A stretch of DNA of 33,043 nucleotides, from the NCBI GenBank assembly GCA_028820595.1, contig JAPPIP010000041.1:1-33043 (forward strand), written 5' to 3'. This stretch comes from Nitrososphaerota archaeon. GTDB taxonomy: Archaea; Thermoproteota; Nitrososphaeria; Nitrososphaerales; Nitrosopumilaceae. Position numbers and translations under genes: made by a program. The notes under the pieces are model-generated. The model saw only the letters and a program-made list of their open reading frames with translations, searched no databases and had not been told where the DNA came from. Shown one piece after another: positions 17,328 through 23,557 of this stretch (position 1 is the stretch's first letter; every line of letters starts with the position of its first letter).

Positions 17328-17345
17328 TAGCCGCGGGCGCGGCTA
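17328..17345 (-). repeat. Perfect 8-bp inverted repeat overlapping the ridA stop codon
   Basis: TAGCCGCG, a 2-nt spacer GG, then CGCGGCTA. The last three bases are the complement of the ridA TAG stop. It could form a stable hairpin at the end of the mRNA, but no T-run follows, so it is not called a terminator. Confidence 0.55.
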
Positions 17346-17819
17346 GCCCTTCGCCTGTATTGCGGCCCCTATCTCCGTCATGACGCCAAGCGGGAGGCTC
17401 GAGGCGCCAACTGCCATCCTGCTGTGGCTCCCCCTGTCGCTTCCGAATACCTCCACAAGCAGGTTGGATGCCGCGTTGATTACCTTGGGATGCTGTGTAA
17501 ACTCCGGTACGCTGTTGACAAAGCCTGTCAGCGACACTATCCTCTCGACCTTTTCGAGGTCGCCTAGGTGCGACTTTGCCTGCGCCAGTATGTTTATGGC
17601 GCATAGGCGCGCCGACTCCTGGGCTCTTGCAATGTTCGAGTCTGACACTTTTCCTGCAAACATTATCTTGCCGTCCCTCTGCGGGATCTGTCCTGAGACG
17701 TAAAGCAGGTCGCCGGATCTTACGACCGGGACGTACGAGCCGGCCGGGGGCGCCGGGGCGCCCGGCAGCACGATTCCCATCTCGCTTATCCTCTCCTCTA
17801 TCATGCTGCGACGTGGCAT
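17343..17819 (-). CDS. RidA/YjgF/YER057c family protein
   Basis: 158 aa. RidA proteins are small trimeric enamine/imine deaminases that protect PLP enzymes; this one is in the broader YjgF-like branch. Visible family strings are EMGIVLPGAPAPPAGSYVPVVRSGDLLYVSGQIPQRDGKI, ARLCAINILAQAKSHLGDLEKVERIVSLTGFVNS and PKVINAASNLLVEVFGSDRGSHSRMAVGASSLPLGVMTEIGAAI, with the conserved Arg in HSRMAVG. ATG 17819 and ATG 17804 are both possible starts. It lies 12 bp after the stop of the TrmB-type regulator on the same strand, so the pair probably share a transcript. An inverted repeat covers its stop codon. Confidence 0.88.
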   Translation of the reverse strand: MPRRSMIEERISEMGIVLPGAPAPPAGSYVPVVRSGDLLYVSGQIPQRDGKIMFAGKVSDSNIARAQESARLCAINILAQAKSHLGDLEKVERIVSLTGFVNSVPEFTQHPKVINAASNLLVEVFGSDRGSHSRMAVGASSLPLGVMTEIGAAIQAKG

Positions 17820-17831
17820 GTCGGTCTGTTT

Positions 17832-19061
17832 TTAGTTTTTGTCTATGCGTATATGGAACCTTTCGCCCGTGTCGCCGTGCTTGGGGGACGTATTGTTCTG
17901 CCTGACCGTCCTGATGGCATATCCGCGCCCGCGCAGGCATCCCTCGAGCATGGAGACCCAGGGAAGCGAACTGCTGCTGTTCTGGGGGGACTCTATCGTG
18001 ACGTTTCGGCCCCTCGCATCCATGCAGGCGCTCCCCGAGCACATGATCTGCATTATGGCATCGAACATGTCGAGCACCTCGCCGAGCGGCCTTTTGGAGT
18101 CTGGCGCTATTCCATCCCGCTCTAGCAGCCCGTACAGTCTTGCAGCATGGCCGCTGTTGCCGTTGCCGTCACCGTCACCCCCGTCGCCGTTCCTCGGATC
18201 TGCCCTGGCCATCTCTCCCAGCAGGTACTGCAGTCCGCCCGCGCCCGTCGTGCTTATGATGCGGCATATCTGGCGCGCATCCTCCGGGGCCATGTCCGCA
18301 AGGACGTCGACGGGCGTGGACTCCGACCACATCTTCTCAAATATCGCCGTATGCGCCGAGCCGAGCGTAGGGGCCGACTCGAACACTGCCCCGCGCCCGT
18401 CGGCTCCGTCAAGAATCATTACGTCCGTCCCGTCAAATACGATGCAGCTTCCCGACACGCCGTGAGAGGCCCTGGTCTCCACGCCGCGCGGCAGCGCCCT
18501 GTGCGGCTCGGAGCATACCTCGCCGTGCGGTATGACGCACCTGATCCTTACGTCCTTCTTCTGCGCGGCAAGCAGCTGGTCCCTGCATCCGGACAAGAGG
18601 CCCAGGCCCCCGTCGTCGGCAGTTATTATGATGGACGCCTCTGCACTGATCGTCATCTCCTGGAGCTTTGGAAGCACGCTGCCCGTCCCTATCTGCATGT
18701 AGCGCTTTTCCTCCGAGTCGCCTGCCCTCCTGTTCATCTCGCTTATGTTCTTGAGATCCGCCACGAGCGCGTTCATTGCGGTCACCTTTTGGATCTGCTC
18801 GTGTATGATGCCGTCAAAGGCGTCCTCCGGCCGGACCGCCGTGCACACCATCGCGGACTTTGTGTTGGAGGTTATGGCAAGGTTCTTGCTTGCAAGCTTT
18901 TTCATGGTGGAGTATATCTTGGCCCTCGGAATCTCCGAGTAGAACGCCAAGTCGCCTGCCGACATTGTCCCCTTTGTTATCAGGGCGACGTACGCGCGCG
19001 CCTCGTACCTGCTGAGGCCCAGCTCCTCCAGGCTGACTGTAAGCGCGCTCTCGCCCTCCAT
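17832..19061 (-). CDS. TrmB-family transcriptional regulator
   Basis: 409 aa. The N-terminal winged helix is the TrmB signature: LEELGLSRYEARAYVALITKGTMSAGDLAFYSEIPRAKIYSTMKKLASKNLAI, about residues 11-63. This is followed by a helical region (FDGIIHEQIQKVTAMNALVADLKNISEMN) and an effector-type domain with EASIIITADDGG and IRCVIPHGEV. A Gly/Asp/Asn-rich linker (DGGDGDGNGNSG, about residues 300-312) separates a C-terminal region of unknown type. TrmB proteins bind palindromic operators and respond to sugars or other metabolites; the ligand here is unknown. The TATA-like element at 19097-19105 rules out the GTG at 19079, so ATG 19061 is chosen. It diverges from the CdvB-like gene across a 14-bp palindrome and may control itself and that locus. 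Confidence 0.85.
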   Translation of the reverse strand: MEGESALTVSLEELGLSRYEARAYVALITKGTMSAGDLAFYSEIPRAKIYSTMKKLASKNLAITSNTKSAMVCTAVRPEDAFDGIIHEQIQKVTAMNALVADLKNISEMNRRAGDSEEKRYMQIGTGSVLPKLQEMTISAEASIIITADDGGLGLLSGCRDQLLAAQKKDVRIRCVIPHGEVCSEPHRALPRGVETRASHGVSGSCIVFDGTDVMILDGADGRGAVFESAPTLGSAHTAIFEKMWSESTPVDVLADMAPEDARQICRIISTTGAGGLQYLLGEMARADPRNGDGGDGDGNGNSGHAARLYGLLERDGIAPDSKRPLGEVLDMFDAIMQIMCSGSACMDARGRNVTIESPQNSSSSLPWVSMLEGCLRGRGYAIRTVRQNNTSPKHGDTGERFHIRIDKN

Positions 19062-19096
19062 ACATGTGTGTCGCAGCACCCATAACTAAGCTGCAA

Positions 19097-19105
19097 AGTT
19101 AAATT
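19097..19105 (-). promoter_or_regulatory. TATA-like element of the TrmB-family gene
   Basis: Minus-strand AATTTAACT is centred about 40 nt before ATG 19061, predicting a short leader of about 13 nt. It overlaps an imperfect inverted repeat (GTTAAA...TTGAAC, 19098-19114), a possible autoregulatory site. Confidence 0.45.
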
Positions 19106-19150
19106 CGTTTGAACAACTGATAAAAAATTTCCTAGTAACTGCGCCCGTGC

Positions 19151-19164
19151 GTGACCGCGGTCAC
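19151..19164. promoter_or_regulatory. Perfect 14-bp palindrome, candidate operator
   Basis: GTGACCGCGGTCAC reads the same on both strands. It sits in the 153-bp divergent intergenic region, about 90 bp before the TrmB-type start and about 50 bp before the CdvB-like start, and just upstream of the TATA-like box of the latter. It is a plausible binding site for a dimeric winged-helix regulator. Confidence 0.5.
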
Positions 19165-19186
19165 TCCGTGCGGAAGCACAGCCCGC

Positions 19187-19194
19187 TCAAATAC
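19187..19194 (+). promoter_or_regulatory. TATA-like box for the CdvB-like gene
   Basis: TCAAATAC is centred about 24 nt before ATG 19215. It is weak but the best element at leaderless distance. Confidence 0.4.
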
Positions 19195-19214
19195 GCGCCG
19201 CGCGACATGCATGC

Positions 19215-19880
19215 ATGCTGGCATCGGACTTGCAGGTGGGCATGAGGGGGCGCGCGGCCGCCGGGGGCGCCGTGCGCGGCGCCATCGTGGGGCGTGCGGG
19301 GCATGACACGGGCTCCCTGCGCTGGGAGGATCCCGCTGCAGTCGGCGCCGCCATCACTGCCTCTGGCATACTTACGAGGCTGGAACTTGCCACGGCCGCG
19401 CTTGACTCCGCGATTGCGTCCATAAGGGGGCAGGTGCGCGGCGTGCGCGCACGCAACAGGAGGCTGGCCCCCCGGTACGACCCCTGCAGCGAGGTGCACG
19501 CCAGGTCGATGGGACTGGAGCACGTGATGTCCGTCATGCTTGAGGCGCTGGACCGCGCCCGCCAGAGGATGGTGACGCCTGCCACGGCGCGCCATATGCC
19601 GCGCACGCTGCTGCCTGCGCTGTATGTGGTGCGCACCGCACACATGCAGCTGGCCCCGGACGCGGCACCCGAGTGCCAGAGGAGCCTGCACAGCGCGTCT
19701 GTCCACCTAGGCGGCATCATCCTGGACGCGGCCACGATATCGGGCTCCAACCTGAGCCTTGACCGGTCCAACGCGGAGGTCTCGGCAATATTTGATCAAG
19801 CAAAATTGATCGTCGACTCTAAATTAAGAAAGCAGTATGATAAACTAGAGATACCTGGAGCATGCAGACGATGCTGCTAG
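19215..19880 (+). CDS. Divergent ESCRT-III (Snf7/CdvB-like) protein
   Basis: 221 aa. From residue 51 the pattern matches thaumarchaeal CdvB proteins. It begins with a helix starting ILTRLELATAALDSAIASIRGQV. The helix MGLEHVMSVMLEALDRARQRMVT (99-121) corresponds to the CdvB helix with A-L-E-x-x-x-x-R. The LLPALYVVRTAHMQLAPDA segment (132-150) corresponds to L-x-P-A-x-x-V-x-x-x-x-x-x-L-x-x-x-x-P. Next come LGGIILDAATISG (165-177) and finally SNAEVSAIFDQAKLIVDSKLRKQYDKLEIP (185-214), equal to the CdvB ending N-x-D/E...I-L-x-E-A...P. The usual N-terminal basic helix is weak or replaced by a Gly/Ala/Arg-rich stretch. It likely polymerises at membranes and is remodelled by CdvC, two genes downstream. 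Assignment is by eye and needs a profile search. The last 19 bp overlap the next gene. ATG 19215 was chosen over ATGs at 19207 and 19211, which are out of frame. Confidence 0.62.
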   Translation: MLASDLQVGMRGRAAAGGAVRGAIVGRAGHDTGSLRWEDPAAVGAAITASGILTRLELATAALDSAIASIRGQVRGVRARNRRLAPRYDPCSEVHARSMGLEHVMSVMLEALDRARQRMVTPATARHMPRTLLPALYVVRTAHMQLAPDAAPECQRSLHSASVHLGGIILDAATISGSNLSLDRSNAEVSAIFDQAKLIVDSKLRKQYDKLEIPGACRRCC

Positions 19881-20599
19881 GCAAGATACGGCGCCCGGCG
19901 ACAAACAGGCAGGGGTTTGACGCGGCCGCCTCCCTGATTGGCCGGGAGAAGGCACGACGCGCGGCCGGAGACGACGCGGCCGGCGCCTCCACAAAGAGCG
20001 CCGCCTGCAGTTGCGGTGATGACAGTAAAAATAACTGCAACGACGCCGACCCCGCCGCAGCGCCCCGGTCGGCCGGAACGGAGGAGCCGTGCATCGACTT
20101 CATGTCCGCCGATGACATGCGGCGCCTTGATGATGGCGAGCTGGTGGACCTGGGCAGGCTCGTCTGGATTGCCGAGTATATCTCGACAAAGCATGCCGAG
20201 AAGGGAGCCCTTGGGGACGTGACAGGCCAGCTTATGTCCATAATACGCAACTCTGCAGAGTCCCTCGACGTCATAGAGGACGACGTGCAGGAGATGCTGA
20301 TCTCGGCGCAGGCGTCATTTGAACGCATAAGGGAGATGCACACGCGCATGTGCGGAGACGGATCCGATTCTCTAGGTGGCGGGATCAGATCCGGACCTGA
20401 GGCGGATCCCGATGTCGAGGCGGGGCCGGTGCCTGCCGTGACGTCTGCCGCAGGATCCGCCAAGGAGGCAGCCACCGATACTGCTGTTCACGCCACCGCC
20501 ACCGCCACCGAAGAGGAGCCGGCAAAAGAGGCAGCATCGTGCGGCAGCCTGGGATGCAGCGCAATGCCGAGCCTGGCCGACATCGAGATCAAGAACTAG
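19862..20599 (+). CDS. Unknown protein translationally coupled to the CdvB-like gene
   Basis: 245 aa, family not recognised. It starts MQTMLLGKIRRPATNRQGFD inside the upstream gene, with GGAG 4 nt before the ATG (a real ribosome-binding site is expected for a non-leaderless internal gene). The layout is a basic N-terminus, a low-complexity Cys/Ala/Asp region (about 35-75), a helical core CIDFMSADDMRRLDDGELVDLGRLVWIAEYIS to SAQASFERIREMHTRM (about 77-163), and a long acidic Ala/Glu-rich tail ending AMPSLADIEIKN. Its position between an ESCRT-III-like protein and CdvC suggests it is part of the same process, possibly through its C-terminal tail binding the CdvC MIT domain; that is speculation. 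An alternative start is ATG 19871. Confidence 0.7.
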   Translation: MQTMLLGKIRRPATNRQGFDAAASLIGREKARRAAGDDAAGASTKSAACSCGDDSKNNCNDADPAAAPRSAGTEEPCIDFMSADDMRRLDDGELVDLGRLVWIAEYISTKHAEKGALGDVTGQLMSIIRNSAESLDVIEDDVQEMLISAQASFERIREMHTRMCGDGSDSLGGGIRSGPEADPDVEAGPVPAVTSAAGSAKEAATDTAVHATATATEEEPAKEAASCGSLGCSAMPSLADIEIKN

Positions 20600-20740
20600 C
20601 CGGCGGCCTGCGGCCCTTGCATGGCCTAGTTGGCTTGCACGCCTGTGGTTACGCCTGCCCTTTGGAAGCAGTGCGACCCCCTATCCTTAGGACTCCGCGC
20701 GTATGTTGGCGCCTTTTTCCCGCATGCGCGTGGCAAAAAC

Positions 20741-20755
20741 CCCCCGAGTCGGGGG
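20741..20755. repeat. GC hairpin between the unknown gene and cdvC
   Basis: CCCCCGA, one spacer G, TCGGGGG: a perfect 7-bp inverted repeat preceded by AAAAA on the plus strand. On the minus strand it looks like a hairpin plus T5, but no minus-strand gene ends here. Confidence 0.5.
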
Positions 20756-20817
20756 CCGTCCGTACATGAATGGTGCAAAAAATTTGACATCTAGGTATGC
20801 GTTAGTTCACATTGCCT

Positions 20818-20826
20818 TATACTAAT
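20818..20826 (+). promoter_or_regulatory. TATA-like box for cdvC
   Basis: TTATACTAA is centred about 26 nt before ATG 20848, so cdvC is probably leaderless with its own promoter despite following two same-strand genes. Confidence 0.65.
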
Positions 20827-20847
20827 TGTACCGGGCATCACACAAAC

Positions 20848-22104
20848 ATGAGCCAGACTCCAAGCGATCCCGAGGTGCTGCGGCCGCCGATGGGGCCCTC
20901 CGACGACCCGTCCATGAGCGCGCCCCAGCAGCTGGAGCGCACCGCAAGCATGTGCGCAAACGAGGCCATAAAGTGCGACTCGCAGGGGGCGCGGGGCATG
21001 GCGATTACGTACTACCAGCAGGCGATAGACGCGCTGGTAAAGCTCATCAACCTGTACCCCTCAAGCAAGCTCAACCCGCTGTACAAGGACAAGTGCAACT
21101 CGTACCACGAGAGGATAACCGTGCTGCAGCAGGCCCACGGGGTGGAGCCGGCAGTGGACCCGTCTGCCACGCCCGAGGAGCAGAAAAAGTCGATACAGCG
21201 CCAGGAGGACGAGAACGACTTTGAGGATCTCATAATGCGGGACAAGCCCGACGTGACATGGGACCAGGTGGTGGGGCTAGAAGAGGCAAAGAGCTCTCTG
21301 CGCGAGTCGATCGTGTACCCCACAAAGCGCCCCGATCTGTTTCCGCTTGGATGGCCAAAGGGCATGCTCCTGTACGGCCCGCCCGGGACGGGCAAGACCA
21401 TGCTGGCCGCGGCCACCGCAAACGAGATGGACGGCTACTTTATCAGCGCCGACGCCTCCTCGCTGATGAGCAAGTGGCTTGGCGAGGCCGAAAAGAACGT
21501 CTCGAAGCTGTTCGACATGGCGCGCCACTACGCGGAGAAGGAGTCCAAGCCGGTGATCCTGTTCCTGGACGAGGTGGACTCCCTGCTCGGCTCGAGGCAG
21601 AACGAGATAGGGGGCGAGTCACGCTCCAGAAACCAGTTTCTCACTGAGATGGACGGCATCAACACGAAGGGCAAGGAGCTCATGCTGTATGTTATCGGAG
21701 CCACCAACAAGCCGTGGACGCTTGACTGGCCGTTCCTGCGGAGGTTCCAGAAGAGGATATACGTGTCGCTTCCCACCCAGGACGCGCGACAAAACCTGTT
21801 TGAGCAGTACACCGAAAAGCTGAAGACCGACTACCGGCTCAACAGCGCGGGGCTGGCAAAGCTGTTTGACGGGTACAGCGCAAGCGACATCAAGGACATA
21901 TGCCAGGCCGCGCAGATAATGACGGTCCATGAGATATTCGAGTCGCCGGACTACAAGGAGCCCGTGGAGGGAGACGAGCCCCCGCAGCCGAGGGACCTGA
22001 CGATGGCCGACTTTAGAAAGATAATGGAGCGCCGCAAGCCGAGCGTCTCGCCGGACATGATCCGCTCGTACCACCAGTGGAGCACCGAATACCAGGCGCT
22101 CTGA
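20848..22104 (+). CDS. cdvC: CdvC, Vps4-like AAA ATPase of the ESCRT/Cdv division machinery
   Basis: 418 aa. An N-terminal MIT domain (about 25-97; LERTASMCANEAIKCDSQGARGMAITYYQQAIDAL...) binds C-terminal motifs of CdvB proteins. A linker leads to one AAA domain: VTWDQVVGLEEAKSSLRE, Walker A GPPGTGKT (177-184), pore loop SSLMSKWLGEAEKNV, Walker B VILFLDEVDS (236-245), sensor VIGATNKPWTLDWPFLRRFQKRI with arginine fingers, and the Vps4-type C-terminus (SASDIKDICQAAQ, MADFRKIMERRKPSVSPDMIRSY). It disassembles ESCRT-III filaments during cell division or other membrane scission at the inner membrane face. The family is shared with Sulfolobales and eukaryotic Vps4. The start is set by the TATA box; an upstream TTG frame extension is rejected. 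It follows the CdvB-like gene pair, and carA comes next on the same strand. Confidence 0.95.
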   Translation: MSQTPSDPEVLRPPMGPSDDPSMSAPQQLERTASMCANEAIKCDSQGARGMAITYYQQAIDALVKLINLYPSSKLNPLYKDKCNSYHERITVLQQAHGVEPAVDPSATPEEQKKSIQRQEDENDFEDLIMRDKPDVTWDQVVGLEEAKSSLRESIVYPTKRPDLFPLGWPKGMLLYGPPGTGKTMLAAATANEMDGYFISADASSLMSKWLGEAEKNVSKLFDMARHYAEKESKPVILFLDEVDSLLGSRQNEIGGESRSRNQFLTEMDGINTKGKELMLYVIGATNKPWTLDWPFLRRFQKRIYVSLPTQDARQNLFEQYTEKLKTDYRLNSAGLAKLFDGYSASDIKDICQAAQIMTVHEIFESPDYKEPVEGDEPPQPRDLTMADFRKIMERRKPSVSPDMIRSYHQWSTEYQAL

Positions 22105-22222
22105 TGACGCCCTGCCGGCGTCCTCCCCCCCCGCAGGCGTCGGGCCTGCGTGGAACCCCAATCCGCCACGCTGCAGGCTGCATGCTGCCCGTCCCCCGGC
22201 GCCGGGCGGCGGCGATCAGTTT

Positions 22223-22241
22223 CATAAAATTTAAATTTAAA
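22223..22241 (+). promoter_or_regulatory. AT-rich promoter of the carAB operon
   Basis: A 19-bp AT-only-like stretch, CATAAAATTTAAATTTAAA, contains two overlapping TATA-like elements. The 5' one is about 20-24 nt before the TTG at 22247. The region is strikingly AT-rich for this genome. Confidence 0.6.
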
Positions 22242-22246
22242 CCGCC

Positions 22247-23557
22247 TTGACTCCACGAGGGTTAAAAATAACCATAAAGGAATCTAGTCACGCAGGAAAG
22301 CACGCAAAGCTGATCCTTGATGACGGAACCGTCCTTGAGGGAGATGGCTTTGGGAGTTCTACCACCGTATTTGGGGAGATCGTGTTCAATACTGGAATGG
22401 TCGGGTATACGGAGGCCCTGACCGACCCGTCGTACAACGGGCAGATACTCACGCTGACCTATCCGCTTGTGGGGAACTACGGGGTGCCTGACCCGTCCGC
22501 ACTCGACGCGGACGGCATACCGAAATTCTTCGAGTCGGACCGCATACAGGCCCGCGGGCTCGTAGTGCACGAGCTCTCTCTTGTCGCGAGCCATTGGAAC
22601 ATGCACATGACCCTTGACGAATGGATGCACGGGCAGGGCATCCCGGGAATATCCGGCCTGGACACGAGGGCCCTTACAAAGGGGCTCCGGACGGGCGGCG
22701 TGATGATGGCGGCCCTTGCCGTGTCCGATTCTGAGATTGACGCGGACCTGGTAAGGGCCAGACTTGCAGAGTCGCCCCGGTATACGTCCGAGCAGTTCAT
22801 GGATGCAGTGTCGACCAAGTCCCCGCGCTCGTACGGGTGCGGCGCGCAGCGCGCGGCCGGGGGAGGCAGCGGCGACGGAGGCGGGGAGAAAAAAAGGCCG
22901 ATCGTAGTGATTGACACGGGCGCAAAGCATGCGATACTGCGCAACGTGCGCTCGCTTGGATACGGCGCCATACTGGTTCCATGGAACACCCCGTACGAGG
23001 ACGTGATGTCGTACGACCCGGCAGGCGTCGTCATCAGCAGCGGGCCCGGAGATCCGGAGAAATGCAAGGAGACCATACAGACTGCCACGCGCCTGATGAA
23101 AGACGACGTCCCGACCCTGGGCATATGCCTGGGCGCGCAGATACTGGGCCTTGCGGGAAGCGCCCGCACGTACAAGCTAAAGTACGGACACAGGGGCCAG
23201 AACAAACCCTGCACCAACCTTGAGACCGGGCAGACGTACGTGACGAGCCAGAACCACGGGTACGGAATATCCCCCGACTCGCTGCGGGACTCTGAGTTTG
23301 ACCTGTGGTTCTCAAACGCCGACGACGACACGGTGGAGGGCATAAAACACAAGTCGAGCCGGTGCATCGCAGTGCAGTTCCACCCGGAGGCGTCGCCGGG
23401 TCCATACGACTGCCGGTTCGTGTTTGAGAACCTGAGGGACCTCATAGAGGGGCCGGGCGAGGCGGCCGGCGGCAACGGCGGCAGCAGCAGCAACACCCAA
23501 AAAACATCACGCTTGCAGGATGCAGAGGAGGTGATAACAGCAACTGCCAAAGAATGA
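22247..23557 (+). CDS. carA: Carbamoyl-phosphate synthase small subunit (glutamine amidotransferase)
   Basis: 436 aa. CarA hydrolyses glutamine and passes ammonia to CarB for carbamoyl phosphate, used in pyrimidine and arginine synthesis. The N-terminal domain has KLILDDGTVLEGDGFGS, VFGEIVFNTGMVGYTEALTDPSYNGQILTLTYPLVGNYGVP. The class I amidotransferase domain has the nucleophile Cys in LGICLGAQILGLA, the YVTSQNHGYG element and the His-Glu pair in VQFHPEASPGPYD. There is a Gly/Ser-rich insert (AAGGGSGDGGGEKK) between domains and a GGNGGSSSN triplet-repeat tract near the C-terminus. No ATG precedes the conserved part; TTG 22247 is the only in-frame initiator, so the start is tentative. The final bases overlap the start region of carB. 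Confidence 0.93.
   Translation: MTPRGLKITIKESSHAGKHAKLILDDGTVLEGDGFGSSTTVFGEIVFNTGMVGYTEALTDPSYNGQILTLTYPLVGNYGVPDPSALDADGIPKFFESDRIQARGLVVHELSLVASHWNMHMTLDEWMHGQGIPGISGLDTRALTKGLRTGGVMMAALAVSDSEIDADLVRARLAESPRYTSEQFMDAVSTKSPRSYGCGAQRAAGGGSGDGGGEKKRPIVVIDTGAKHAILRNVRSLGYGAILVPWNTPYEDVMSYDPAGVVISSGPGDPEKCKETIQTATRLMKDDVPTLGICLGAQILGLAGSARTYKLKYGHRGQNKPCTNLETGQTYVTSQNHGYGISPDSLRDSEFDLWFSNADDDTVEGIKHKSSRCIAVQFHPEASPGPYDCRFVFENLRDLIEGPGEAAGGNGGSSSNTQKTSRLQDAEEVITATAKE

Noticed and set aside
20735-20755. Intrinsic terminator on the minus strand
   Set aside because: Hairpin plus T5 looks right, but no minus-strand gene ends nearby; kept as a hairpin only.
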